This document shows, piece by piece, positions 39,749-51,295 of a DNA stretch of 64,000 nt; position 1 is the first letter of the stretch; every line of letters begins with the position of its first letter. The DNA lies in contig CAXAMN010018724.1 of assembly GCA_963970005.1 (NCBI GenBank), positions 30,498 to 94,497 on the forward strand, read 5' to 3'. Origin of the DNA: Durusdinium trenchii. Taxonomy: Eukaryota; Sar; Dinophyceae; Suessiales; Symbiodiniaceae. The position numbers were made by a program, and so were the translations under genes. The notes under the pieces were generated by a model. That model saw only the letters and a list, made by a program, of their open reading frames with translations, did no database searches and was not told the DNA's origin.

Positions 39749-42190
39749 CGACAGGCTGCACATGCGGAGATCCTCAAGCAGAAACGACTACTGTATCAGC
39801 TGAGGAGAGGAGACACATTCGACGAGCCGGTGAAGACTCGGATGGTGTTGGAGACAAGAAGAAGAAGGGCAAAGGTAAGGGGGCACCTCAAGCCCCAGAG
39901 AACCCCTGAGCATACAGGTAGGGGGAAGCAGGTGGGCGCTACTGCCTCCCCAGTGGATGAGAGACCACATGTTTTTTCCAGCGCTACAGATTTTTCCATG
40001 CCTTGGGAGAGATTTGGTGATCTTCTACCACTTCCACTCCCTGCCTACCATGGTCATCCTGGGCCTGCATGTCAGCTGCGCTCCCGGAGGTCTCAACAGC
40101 GGGTGAATCGCCGGCTGAGGGGCTTCATAGAGGAGTGTGATACAGTGAGAGCTGTGAACCGGCTGGGAGGCTTCAGTGATGAGGGTGGGTGGCCTTTTTG
40201 CCCGCTCAACCAAGCACAGAGAGCGGCTTTGCAACGAATTCATGCTGCACACTGCGATAGACCGAAACCCGCAGAACAGCAATCAAGTCAGGCAGCGCTT
40301 CGGCAGCTGCTGAAGCAGGGGTCGAGCTACGGCGGACCCGGAGAGCTTGCCAGTTTCGTAAGAGATCAAGTATCACTACCCAGAAATCAGGGCAGCCCTG
40401 TTTCCTTGCTGGAGATCCTCCCTGAGGAGGAGCGAACAACGCTTGAAGACTTTGAGGCCGCCATGATGTTGACACCAGAGGAGAGAGGAGCAATCATTGA
40501 GAAAGGGTTGGACAACCTATGTCACATGGATCCAGTGCTGGCGAACAGTAAGAAAAAGTATCACCAGTTTGTTGCGGACATGTTCACGAGCGGTTTGATT
40601 GGGTTCACTACAGAGCCACGCTCACAGATTGGGGCTTTTGTTGTGACAAAGAAAAACGGAAAGCAGAGACTCATAGTGGATGCAAGACGCACCAACCGGC
40701 TTTTCCGGACGCCACCAAGCACTTTGTTGGGTAGCATGGAGTGTTGGGGAAGACTGGAGAGTGATTCTGAGTTTTTCGTTGCCCAAGAAGACGTGAAGGA
40801 CTTTTTCTACAGACTGGGTATACCTTTGGAGCTAGGCAGATTCTTTTGTTTTCCTTGCATTGATCCACATGCACTTCAAACCGAGATTGGGTACATGCCA
40901 GAAGACCTCAGGGCTTTAGTTCACAGGGATGGTCGAGGGGTGTTTCCTTGCATGAAAGTTTTACCGATGGGGTTCAGCTGGGCATTCCATCTGGCGCATC
41001 AGGCTCACGTGGAGATCACCAAGAGAGCCCTGCCGAGGACACCTCAGATCAAGGACAAGGCAGTCATGCCCAGGTTTGGAGAAGGCAAACACCGTGCAGC
41101 CACAGGGGCACTGATTTATGCTGATAACAACAATCACATAGGAGTACAACGACAAGCAGTGGAGCAGGAGCATACAACTATGTTGGGGGCATTAGCACAA
41201 CATGGACTTGACTATCATGAAGTCATTGAAGCGACATCACTGGCAGAGAGCTTGGGGGTGAGAATTGACGGATTGACTGGCAGGATCAGCGCCACCAGCA
41301 CCCGGGACTGGCGACTACACAAGGCACTGGAGGCACTGATCTTGAGGCCAAGCATTTCGGGGGAAGAGTTTCAGAAGATCGTTGGGCACTTGACAATAAG
41401 GGCTATGATGCACAGGGGCTTGATGAGTATTTTGAGACATGTTTACACCTTCATTGAGCAGTGCTATTCACAGCGAACGAGACTGTGGCAGAGTGTCGCT
41501 GATGAGCTTTGGCTTTTCAAGAGTCTAATGGTGTTGGGGTTGAACGAAAGCTTCACTCCGTGGGACCCATGGTTGTTATGCACTGATGCAAGCTTGACAG
41601 GATATGCAGTCATGGAGAGCAAGTACCACATGGAGGACGCTGGGGTCATTGGGAGACGCGATGAACGCTGGCGCTTCAAGAAGGAGAAAGGCAAACCAAG
41701 AAAGGCTCCTAGAGAAGTGGCTTTGGAAGGGTTGGACGTTTTTGAGGACCTTCGGACTGTTTTACCAATCGTTGAGGGTGAGGTGGCACAGGATCTGGAG
41801 GTTGATAGCTCATTCATTGATGTTGACCCGAAGCTGTTGCACAAAGACAACTGGAAGTGTTTGTGGAGGACCCCAGTGCGATTCAAGGAGCCGATACACC
41901 AGATCGAGGCTCGGAGCATACTGGGGGCGGTCAAACACAGGAGTCGAGATAGCAACAAACATTCACACCGCATTGTCATCCTCAACGACAACATGGGGGT
42001 TTGTTTGGCGTTTCAGAAGGGACGATGTTCTAATTTTGGACTGTTGCGGATTATTCGCAGGGTCTCTGCTCATTTGTTGTGCACGGGCATTCGACTGAGC
42101 GTTCGATGGGTGCCTTCAGAGTTGAACGTGGCTGATGAAGACAGCCGGTTCTGGGAGCGCTCGATGGGCAGTGGCACCAAAAAGTTTTCC
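39749..42190 (+). CDS. Reverse transcriptase-RNase H
   Basis: Same frame as the preceding ORF; the first Met is at 39830. RT motifs in order: KKNGKQRLIVDARRTNRLF (about 40645-40700), EDVKDFFYRLGIP (motif A, about 40788), LPMGFSWAFHLAHQ (motif B, about 40963) and LIYADNNNHIGVQ (motif C, about 41110), where YADN replaces the usual YxDD. RNase H follows with all four acidic positions: CTDASLTGYAV (about 41580), HQIEARSILGAV (about 41900), LNDNMGVCLAFQKGR (about 41980) and WVPSELNVADEDSR (about 42110). The open frame continues past RNase H to 43675 through the recombinase region. Confidence 0.85.
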
Positions 42191-43433
42191 CCAAAAGAGG
42201 AGGGTGGCCGTCTTCACGAAAGAGGTTGCAAGAAGTCAGAATGCGATCTTGAAATTGGAGCCGGAACACCCACCGTCGTTGAAGAGAAAGAGAGAAGTCA
42301 GCCCAGCTGCAGACACGAATCGCCGAGTCGTGGTCAGAGGCCTGGGCAAGATAGTGAGGAGCCACAAGAAGAAGAGAGAGAAAGCACTTGCCAGAAAGAA
42401 GAAGTATGCAAAGCAGGTTCGAGGAGAGAAGACGCTGCTGGAGCATGCATCGATCAAGGAGCCAGCTCGGAAGGATTACTACAGGAAGCTAGAAGGGTTC
42501 TATGCCTTCGTAGTGAAGTACGAGCTGAACATCCGAAGCGAAGAGTCACTGGACGCAGCGCTGTGCGAATACGCGGAGCACCTGTTTCTGGACGGAGAAG
42601 ACTCACACTATGGACAGAAGCTGCAAGCAGCCTTGGAGTACGACAGGCCGGAATTCTCCAGGGAGGGACGGCTTGCTCTTCCGAGGTTCAAGAGGGCACT
42701 CAAGGGCTGGAGGAAGCTTGCACCGACGCAGACCCGCCTTCCTATGCCAGAGATGCTAAAGTCTTGTGTCAGCGCCATATTCTTACAGATGGGCTGGAAG
42801 GAGGAGGCGCTGTACAACGAGGTGACATTCTCGACATATGCCAGGCCTGGAGAGATGATGAGGGTGATGGCAGAAGATGTGGTCGCACCGAACCAGGAGT
42901 TCAACCATGCGGTCATCATCCTTGGACCCCTCGAACGGGGGGAATCATCGAAAGTGGGCATCTACGACGAAGTACTCGTGCTGGACGACAAGAGAGCTCC
43001 ATGGTTGCCAAAGTTGGTGTTGAAGCACGCACAGTCGCGCATGAGCACCACGGAGGACCGGCTGCTGTGGAGCTTCAACGCTGCAGGGTATCTCAAGAAG
43101 TGGCGCCAGGCCGTGCAGATGCTGGGAATGGAGGAGATTGCAGTGAGCCCATATCAGAACCGACATGGTGGAGCCTCCAGAGATCATCTCAAGAAGCTCA
43201 GGAGCATTCCGGAGATTCAACGACGAGGCAGGTGGAACACAGACAGCTCAGCAAGGATCTACGACAAGCCGGGTCGATTGCAACAGACTTTGAACCTGTG
43301 CGGAGAGAAGTACTCCGCCTTAGGGGAAGAGATGCAGTGCCGCTTCGATATCTTCTTCCAGTCTGGATGTCAGGCATTGCCCAAGCGACTCGGCAATCAG
43401 TTGAGAAACCTTTGCAAGCAAAAGTGTTCCTGA
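42135..43433 (+). CDS. Tyrosine recombinase (DIRS-type)
   Basis: Frame +1 relative to the RT. A basic linker (SHKKKREKALARKKKYAKQV) leads into a SAM-like N-terminal domain (EPARKDYYRKLEGFYAFVVK) and the catalytic domain: first Arg in TFSTYARPGEMMRV, second Arg in SPYQNRHGGASRD (the usual HxxR His is Tyr here), Trp in RRGRWNTDSSARIYDKPGR and the nucleophilic Tyr in RIYDK. No stop interrupts it. It would integrate a circular DNA intermediate without target-site duplication. It ends in TGA at 43431, four codons after the methyltransferase frame resumes. Confidence 0.82.
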   Translation: MKTAGSGSARWAVAPKSFPQKRRVAVFTKEVARSQNAILKLEPEHPPSLKRKREVSPAADTNRRVVVRGLGKIVRSHKKKREKALARKKKYAKQVRGEKTLLEHASIKEPARKDYYRKLEGFYAFVVKYELNIRSEESLDAALCEYAEHLFLDGEDSHYGQKLQAALEYDRPEFSREGRLALPRFKRALKGWRKLAPTQTRLPMPEMLKSCVSAIFLQMGWKEEALYNEVTFSTYARPGEMMRVMAEDVVAPNQEFNHAVIILGPLERGESSKVGIYDEVLVLDDKRAPWLPKLVLKHAQSRMSTTEDRLLWSFNAAGYLKKWRQAVQMLGMEEIAVSPYQNRHGGASRDHLKKLRSIPEIQRRGRWNTDSSARIYDKPGRLQQTLNLCGEKYSALGEEMQCRFDIFFQSGCQALPKRLGNQLRNLCKQKCS

Positions 43434-44149
43434 GCCTCTTTGGAGGAGAGGCAGCATGTGCCAAGTGGTTTTGCAAAAATGGTGGTTTTTCAATTTTGGT
43501 TGACTTCGCTAGTTCACCCAAAAATGACTTGAGTAGAGCTAGCCGGTGGAAAGACGTTGAAGAGCTGGTTGAGTTGAGCGACTTTGTTGGCATTGACCTT
43601 CCCTGCAACACGTGGTCACGAGCACGGAGAGCACCCTGGTGGTCCAGAATGCCTTCCGCCTTGAGAGATGATTGAAAGCACCTCTTTGGCTTTCCGTGGC
43701 TCAAACCGCGCGATGCTGCTAAGGTGAAAGCTGCTAACATGATGTTGCGCCGCACTCTGAAGGTCATCAAACGATGTCTTTCCACTGGCAAGGCTGGATA
43801 CCTCGAGAACCCGTGGTCTAGCAGGCTATGGAAAGTGCGAGGCATCAAACATTTGATTCGCCGCAAGCAGGCTTTCCTTCTGCGATGTGACATGTGTCAG
43901 TATGGAACGCAGTGGCGGAAACCTACAGGTGTCTAGATTTGGGGATGCTCACCTTTCCTACTCAATAGCTGCTGTAACGGTCGTAAGTGCACAAGGACTC
44001 ACAAGCCTCATTTGATGCTGAGTGGTATTAGCAAAGGAAGATTTTTAACTTCGCATGCCCAAGTTTATACTGCACAGTTCGCCAATGCACTTATGCGAGG
44101 TTTGACCCAGACCACACCCACCCAGTACAATACATTGGGGATGGGATAG
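43421..44149 (+). pseudogene. Methyltransferase-like domain of the retroelement
   Basis: In the RT frame. It begins KVFLSLFGGEAACAKWFCK (SAM motif I-like), then VELSDFVGIDLPCNTWSRAR (a PC-type catalytic-loop candidate), NPWSSRLW, LLRCDMCQYGTQWRKPTG and CCNGRKCTRTHKPHLMLSG, ending SHAQVYTAQFANALMRGL. TGA at 43673 (ALRDD-stop-KHLFGFPWL) and TAG at 43934 interrupt an otherwise continuous frame. DIRS-group elements carry a methyltransferase domain of uncertain function. Whether this one is N6A-, C5- or otherwise directed cannot be decided from the visible motifs. Confidence 0.65.
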
Positions 44150-44185
44150 AAGCTCTTTTTGGCCATGATGGCCAGAGCATGAAGT

Positions 44186-44193
44186 TGANNNNN
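44186..44193. other. Short assembly gap (8 N)
   Basis: Eight undetermined bases just downstream of the retroelement coding end. Confidence 0.99.
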
Positions 44194-44324
44194 NNNNNGC
44201 ACAGCGCACTTTGAAAAGAAGTGTCTTGCAGCCAGAAGGAGGTATATATATATTATATAGAGGATTATAGAGGACCTATCCAAATGAAACCTGATCATTG
44301 TCTTTCATTTTCAGACTGACTTAA

Positions 44325-44648
44325 ATGTCTTGGTCTTTGTCAGGTTACTTGTTGCAACTTGTTTTTGCCTACCCGATGTTTGATGCCATAAAGGACTGTA
44401 AAGCACAGATGCTTGAACGTGGCCTGACCATCAACACATCGGCAAAAACCACAGTTGTGTCAGGCTCTCCCCACACCCTTCTGGGATATACCTTAACTTG
44501 GCGCCTGGTCTTCTCCATTTTGGCGCCATTGCTGGCCCCCACACTGGCACACATCAAGCCGCTTTTCGAGGGTGCGCAGCACAATGTGCATCTGGGTGGT
44601 TGTTTGGATTTGTTTTCTAGGCCTTCACTTGGAGCTCCAACCTCATAG
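44325..44648 (+). pseudogene. Possible LINE-type reverse transcriptase remnant
   Basis: The frame contains AIKDCKAQMLERGLTINTSA and KTTVVSGSP, which resembles the stretch after the catalytic YxDD loop of LINE RTs (ERGL-x-IN-x-x-KT-x-VVSG). The catalytic residues are absent and the following part (LAPLLAPTLAHIKPLFEGAQ) is unrelated. It could also be an ordinary exon of unknown function. Confidence 0.3.
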
Positions 44649-44690
44649 CGATGGCCTCCACCCTAGTAGCGATGGCCTCCAACCTACTGT
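44646..44690. repeat. GCGATGGCCTCC repeat, copy 3
   Basis: Two copies of TAGCGATGGCCTCCAMCCTA in tandem, the spacer element seen next to the CTAGTAG hairpins at 1.3 and 10.0 kb. Confidence 0.8.
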
Positions 44691-44699
44691 TTGGATTTG

Positions 44700-46620
44700 T
44701 TTTCTATTTGTTGCATCACTGTTTGGGAGTGGTTATCACCATGTGCGAATGACTCCCCAGGCATGATATGGTTTGGAACAGCACCGAGCTGATTCGGGCA
44801 AGTCGAGATGCAGAGTATTGGATCAAGGAGCTTGCAAATATGAGCCACCTCCAAGAACTCGTGTCCACATGACCTTGATCCCTTTTCGCTCCTCCGGCAG
44901 TGGTGAACCCGCGAGCGTCTAACAAGGTGAGTTGTCGTCTAAACGGTTTTTGTTCTCTCGCGAAGCGAGGAAGTGAGGCTTGGATTGAATGCAAAAGCAC
45001 TCGATGTGAAAGGCCAGACCCAAAGTGTTTGGTGGTGAAAGATTGAGCTGCGGAAAGAAGGAAGAAAAAACAGAACATGCATGCATGCATCAAACTTCGT
45101 AGCCCGAGTTGCCAAGGCTTCTTTGTGGTTTGTTTTGGACATGACTGAGGGTGGACTAAGTTCATGTTTTTGATTGCGTGGTATTGGTGGTGGAACGTGG
45201 AGTCCCTGAATGCGGTTTCCTGATCAGAAGCACGCCTCTCACCCGTCTCTATGTTTTACATTGTTTTACATTGTTTTACACTGTGGTGACGTCAGAAATC
45301 TTGGTACTCACCATTTCTGGCATGCTTGCCCCAAAAACGACCTTAAGAACCACTTGGTAAAGGAGTGCTACCTGGACAGATGTCCCAGACCCATCAGAAC
45401 CTTCGATCTGATTTCTGGCATGACATGGCAGTCTGAGAGTCATGAACGCCAGATTGGTGTCTCCAATCATCTTCTTCAAGGGTATGTGGATCTATCGGGA
45501 TTGTTCATTTGCAGAACCGTAATAGCCTCCTCTTAGCTACTGGCCGCAACTGGTGAACCCCACTCCACGGGTAGAACGCTTCTTTTTGACTGCATGCGTC
45601 CCAACCAGTCAACGCATCCAGTTTTCTGGCCATAAACTATAGGGAAACCCTGTGTTTCAGAGGGAACTAACTAGCCCTTGATTCAAAAAGTCATTCTAGA
45701 GGCAGATCTTCACTTTGAGTCTTCGGAAGCACACCTTATTTCGACTGCGGCAACAGTGGCACAGCAGTGAGTGATCTGGGTTGCACCTCGTGCAGGCGAA
45801 CGTGTGGCATCGCTGGATTTGGAGGGTATTTCCTGGTTGGAACTGAACGACTCCGGACAAGCGATATAGAACAGCGACTCCGGACGAGCCTAACCCAGGC
45901 GGAAGGGGCGCCGAGGAGGTGTGTAAGGTGTGGTTCGAAACTTGCAACCGGACCCCCACAATCACCAGGTATGAAATGGTATGTAGTGCTTTGGCCAGGG
46001 GGAAATGTGGTGCGGGAGTTTGGGGTTCTTTTGAGTGATGGCAGTGAGAGCGACTCTGTGATTCCTTGATCGCTCTTGACACTTGGCCCCACGTCGCCTT
46101 CGACCGTGGAGCAAAGACAAAGACGCCGTTCTCAAAGCCTGGTCAACTGGACCCTAAGTGTTCTTCCCGAGGTAGGTCATGCACTGGGCATGAGGAAAGT
46201 GAATGTGGTTGTAGGATGTTGTAAGGAAAAGTTTGTCAACCAAAGACTGTTTCTTAAGGACGACGCTCCCTGAAATCATCATGGGCCAACGTGGATGGAA
46301 GACGGCCCTGAGATCGGATAACCATGTTCCATCCACTCTGAAGACCAAACAGATGCTTTGCCCTCCAGTTCCATGGATTCTGTTGGTGAATCCTCCGATT
46401 CTGGGCCAAGATCGGACCCTTTGAAAAGGCAGAACACCGGCCGCGTGGGTTCCTGAACAAGAACATTTCCGGTGCGATTAGACACCTCGGAGATTTCATG
46501 TGCTGCATGGGTTCCTGAGAATATTCGGAAGAGGAAACGACCTTCCCTTACAAAAAAAGCACTTTTGGTATGGATTGAATTAAGTCTCTTCATCTTCCAT
46601 GTGACATCGTCCCCAAAACC
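44700..46620. other. Gene-poor stretch
   Basis: No recognisable protein. It contains a triple GTTTTACATT repeat at 45257-45286 and the dispersed word GGGTATGTGGATC at 45480, also seen at 8768 and in part at 58581. Confidence 0.45.
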
Positions 46621-46629
46621 CCATGTTTC

Positions 46630-46785
46630 TCGTCCCGTCCCGGAGGCGCAGACGCCAACTTCTGCGCCCGGGGGCGAGCCGGAGCGGCAGACGTCGAGCG
46701 AGGATCAGTCTTCGAGAAAAGGCACGAAAAAGGGGCGGAAGACCCCACCCCCCTCGGAGTCCCGCCCTCCGATGGAGTGCTGAAC
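46630..46785 (+). CDS. Candidate exon, disordered basic/Ser-rich
   Basis: The frame reads VPEAQTPTSAPGGEPERQTS, then SEDQSSRKGTKKGRKTPPP and SESRPPMEC before a TGA. Low-complexity but not a DNA repeat; G/C-rich compared with its surroundings. Probably a linker exon of the gene continued at 46828. Confidence 0.4.
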
Positions 46786-46827
46786 GTTCCGAAAACCCTT
46801 GGAGTCCCACCTGTCCGCTCTGCCTAG

Positions 46828-46911
46828 GTGAAGGCTCAACAGGCGAAGCTGTTGCCCCACCTCTCTGGCCACGGCGATGGCCTGGGGTTCCAACGCTGGA
46901 GACTGGAGGGC
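46828..46911 (+). CDS. Candidate exon, unknown gene
   Basis: Acceptor CCTAG|G. It reads VKAQQAKLLPHLSGHGDGLG, then FQRWRLEG, with a GC or GA donor near GGAG|GGCGAAG. The next exon with the same character is 47020-47079. Confidence 0.45.
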
Positions 46912-47019
46912 GAAGGGAGGGATAGGGGCTTTTGGAATATGTTGGAATACTGGGTGGCTCACACAACAGGTGGCTTTGATGGGGGCTTTGTGGCTCACGC
47001 AGCGGCCGCCAGTTGCAAG

Positions 47020-47079
47020 GACGGCAAGGACGTTGAATCAGGCACCAGCACTGAACACCGGCTCATTGTTGTGGGACAG
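47020..47079 (+). CDS. Exon, 20 codons, unknown gene
   Basis: Exactly 60 bases between TTGCAAG|G and GGACAG|GTGGGA. It reads DGKDVESGTSTEHRLIVVGQ. Clean splice outline; no family recognised. Confidence 0.55.
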
Positions 47080-47824
47080 GTGGGACTGGGACGGAACCCC
47101 ACTGGGTCATGATGCGTATTTGGCAAACGGATTTATATATGGAGATTTCAAGTCAGCCAAATGAATCTGATCAGATTCAAACTCGCTTTTCCCTGACCGC
47201 CGCCACTACATATTCTAAAGGACCCCACGGTCAAATTTGTCCGACTAGGAACAGTGTCAAGTATCAACCCACAGTGCAATGAAACAAGATGAAACAAACA
47301 GTGAAATTTAGTACGGAACCCCATATTGTACCATGACAACTTCCGCTGGCGTGCTTGCATTCTCCTCACCTTGATCTCTCAAGATGAAAACCACGTCTAC
47401 AGAAGCATAGATCCACTTTGTGTCGAGATTGTCATACGAGGAGAGGCAAACAAATTTGCGTCAAGGAGAGGCAAAGAAACTTGTCCCTCACTACGCTGAA
47501 AAAGGAGGCTGTCATGTCGGACATCTTGTTCGAATGGATTCTCGAAGCACCTTCGCTCTTCGAAGGTGGCTCGGCTGGTTTTTGCCACCAAACCAACAAA
47601 ACCGCGGTTTTCACGAGAAAGCACAACACCATTCGTTCCGCAAGCAGAAAGGGGTAGGGTTGGAGTTGGCAAACCTCCAAAGCGTAGGCTGCCCCAGGTT
47701 GCCCTTACTCAGCCACAGGGCTAAGCCAACTTGGTCGCCCATGCGACACGCTTTCAGTTGCCCCAGGTGTGCCACGCTTCACACACTCCATCGCGCTGAG
47801 GACCGGGCACCCAACTATATCCCT

Positions 47825-47945
47825 ACTAGAGATCCACTGGCACCCTCTGCGGTACGGTGAGGAAGGAGACTCTTTTATGCAGGCACCAGCCAGTCGGGTC
47901 CAACCACCGTACCGTACCTCAGAGGGTGGCAGTGGATTCCGATAG
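47825..47945. repeat. Inverted repeat, ~30-bp arms
   Basis: GATCCACTGGCACCCTCTG and CGGTACGGTG on the left match CACCGTACCGTACCTCAGAG and GGTGGCAGTGGATTC on the right in reverse complement, with about 50 bases between and a few mismatches. Confidence 0.75.
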
Positions 47946-47999
47946 GGTATAAGATTGAGGTTTAGATTTTCGGGGATCCATGCATCATGCAGACAAATG

Positions 48000-50900
48000 C
48001 AGACAATCCATAGTCCCACTCGGGTCGTTCAAGAGGTCGCGTGGGGCAGCCGGGGGGGTAACCCGTTAGCTTTTTGGTCTATCGAACCGTTTTGGGACCC
48101 TGGAAGCACCAAAGCAAGTCAGACTGACATGTTATTTAAGCACCGTTGTAGAGGGAAGGCTTTCCTACCACAGCCATTTCAAAAGTCCTTGTTGGACGGG
48201 ACCTTATTCTTCGATTATTTTGCGTTACCTTATCCTGCTTGTCTTGAGTGTCCTGTTTCCTTATTGTATTGATCCTATGTTCATATCATGCACTGATATG
48301 GTTCTCCTTGTCTTGCCTACGTTTTGGCTTTCTCGCGCTACGCCGGAGGAACAATGTGACCAGCGAAGCCTTGCTACAGGCTTCCTTGGCGACTGCGTGT
48401 TTTCCTCCGTAGCAACGACACGTGCTGTGTTTGTTCAACCTTTAGTTGAGATTACTGTATTGAACCCACTGACTAGTATCTTTCAAGCCCTTTGCAACAT
48501 CAACATGAATGGCATCTTTTTGCATCTTTTTGCTGTGGCCATGTTCATATATTCTAGGATTGTAGAGTAACTTTCGATACAGTCCCCAGCGTATATAGCT
48601 AGAGATACACCACTGAAAAGCACACAGATGTTTCAGAAGGGCTGTACGTTTTCCAAGCATAGGTACAGTACTGTATACTGGATAGTGGGCAGAAATCAAG
48701 AATGCAACAGCTGCCCTTGTGAGTGTCCTTTGTTTCCCTTGCTGTTCCAGTATGTTCCGAAAATTTAATTGACTGCCTTTCTAACATGCACATGCACATG
48801 TTTTGCACAGTTGTTGGCGGTCACGAAGCCCTTTGATGCCATACGATTCTTTGGGTATAGGAACTTACTTAGGTTATCCTACCACTGTTAGGCCGGTAGT
48901 TTGGCCAAAACCGCGCTTCCTCCGTTCAAGACTGGAAGTGGCTTTGTCATTCGGCGAAAACAAAAAACATCCATTGGTCTCCTCAGCCTTCGATGCACAG
49001 ATCAGATTGCGTCCTTTCTGAAAAGGGAGTTATTTTTACACTGAAGAAGCCGATTGATGAGTCTTCAGTCCTGCAGAGACTCTAAGAGATTCAAGCGGTT
49101 CCTGGGAATTTGCATTTTTTGAGAGCCGCAGTCAAGACACGACTGCCTGCTTCAGTTTTGTACCTTCAAAGTCCAGACTAATTACTACATAGTCTTTCAC
49201 TATTCAGACTACTAGTCTCTTCAGAGTCGCAGTGATGATTTGCATCCTACTGCATTGTACGAAATACTGCGAATCTTGCAGGTTGTCGAGCTGAGGTAGC
49301 CACAAGTACCAGCAACACTAGCTCTGAGACTAGGGGATTCCACACAAAACACCTGGACATCACGGCCCTCTCCCCCGGCAGGGTGTTGACTGCCATGCAC
49401 CACTGAGGGAGCAGGGGACCTCGTTATCGATGGATGTTCGACATAATGTGGGTTCAAAGAACCTATAGGAGGGAGATTCCTTGAAAGGAGATGGGGGACA
49501 CAAGCAGAATGTGCAACTCTTCAATTCCAATTTCTTTGATGAGGGTCTAGAGTCTAGAGTTTGAGATTCAGAATGGATTTAAGAAATTGAAGTCCTACAC
49601 TGTCATTCAATCTTTGTCCGGTCAAGATACAAGACTGGGCGATGTTTGCTTGTTTGAGGATCATGATTGATCATGTGATATTGATGGATATATTGGGGTC
49701 CGGGTGGAAAGATCGAACAGTTTGCATTCAAACATGTTGAAGTATGTGTAGGGTGTTGATTTGCATTTGGAAACGCGTCTGGCAACGCATCAAGTCCCGT
49801 TTGTCCACCGATCAAGTCCAGAATTCCATCGGTTCCCAGGGTCCGAAGGATCGGATTCGAGCGGTTTTGATCATCCTCACTTAGATCTTTGTGAAAGAAT
49901 TCCACCCTACCCTGGTAGTAAAAATGGGTCACTCGATCTATGTGGAAGACTGAACAGCAAACAGGGTAGGACGTCTCGTATACATGTTCTGCACGCATCC
50001 TCTTCTCGTCGACGGGTCGGTCCGGTGGAAAGAATCCACTTGAGGATGGAGGATGTATGTGCTCAACTCGTGTGTGCTTATTGGGGGGGGTCATGGGTCG
50101 GTTCCCCAATCTTCCCGATAGATCTCGCCTGCGCCAACTTCAGACGACAAGGTGTTCCAACGTTTTCCAGCTCAAACCAGTCCCCACACCCGTCGGGGAC
50201 CCCTCCGATATACGCGCCACAGGTTTCAATCGGCGCCGGGGCGGGGGGTGTTTTAAACCCCAGATCCAGCGTAGACGAACGTGTCACTCTTTGTCGATCC
50301 CCAGAACAGTCCCCGACCATCTATGAGACTGGAATAGTTATACAATATTCTTATACATTGGATTTGTCCGTTCTTACCTGTAACATCCTGTAACAGTCAG
50401 TACACAATTATTATACTATTATTGGACAAGGCCTTTACTAACCATAATGATCCACTGTTACAGATATTAGGATAGACCAAACTTACACATATACCATTAA
50501 ATGGAAAAATACAATGACCCATCCATGTACGGTAAATAACTATTCCAGTGGACGTCAGCCCAAGTCACGATCCCGACTTGGCGGCGTCGAGAGTCGAAGC
50601 TTCGGCGTGACCAGGTTTGGCTTTGAGAACATCTCAGCGATTCTCCCTGCTTTGTTCACGGCCATGTGTGGTGTGAGCCTCTATGAAGCTGAAAACTCAC
50701 ATCCGGGCCTTCCGGTGAAGCAAAAAGTAAAGACGTGGCCCAAAAGGGAGTTGGAATCCTGGAACTCCTTAGAGACTGGTTGTTGATCTTGCGGCACAGC
50801 CACGTTGACTGGATTACACCTTTTGTGGTTCGGTGCACGCTTTTCGTTGGGGCAAATGTTGCAGCCCAAGGGGTCTGATCTGAGCAGCGGGTACGTACGT

Positions 50901-51290
50901 ATTGATCTTGAATTTGATTCAACATGAAGACCTTTACCAAGCCCAATACAAAGGATCAAGCTTGTGGCGGAATACACTTTGAACACAGGCCAAAGTTAGT
51001 ATTCTGTTGATTCCTGATATTAGGTGTTGTCAGATGTTGTTCTTTTTTCTCGGAGCCTTTGCCAACTTGGAAGAATATCTCCAGATGCATGCTTCATGCT
51101 TCCAGAAACTGTTGAGCATTTTTTAAGAGCACAACAACAGTGGGTCACTTGGCACACGAACGATGGACTGCCGTAGGAACCCACCGCATCACTTTCCATC
51201 GTTCATCAAGAAACAGAGGGACATGCCCGGAGGGTCTCAGGTGGGGAGAGGTCTATCCCGAAGCCACCACACAGGTGGTTCGGCGTTTAC
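48000..51290. other. Gene-poor stretch
   Basis: The longest frame is on the minus strand (49603-50109) and contains DLSEDDQNRSNPILRTLG, but codon pattern and motifs are unconvincing. A hydrophobic plus frame at 48220-48570 is interrupted and unrecognised. Nothing else could be supported. Confidence 0.4.
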
Positions 51291-51295
51291 AGGAC

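Larger units (their letters stand above)
38097..44149 (+). mobile_element. DIRS-like tyrosine-recombinase retroelement, decayed
   Basis: Order on the plus strand: membrane/gag-like ORF, conserved linker ORF, reverse transcriptase, RNase H, tyrosine recombinase, methyltransferase-like domain. A recombinase in place of an integrase, together with RT-RNase H and a methyltransferase-like module, is the hallmark of DIRS-group elements. Coding is interrupted by TGA at 39746 and 43673, TAG at 43934, and frame changes near 38830, 42180 and 43421, so it is not expected to move on its own. Terminal and internal repeats typical of DIRS elements were not resolved, so the ends given are those of the coding region. 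Confidence 0.75.

Noticed and set aside
49603-50109. 168-codon minus-strand ORF
   Set aside because: No motif, frames open on both strands, composition of a chance ORF.
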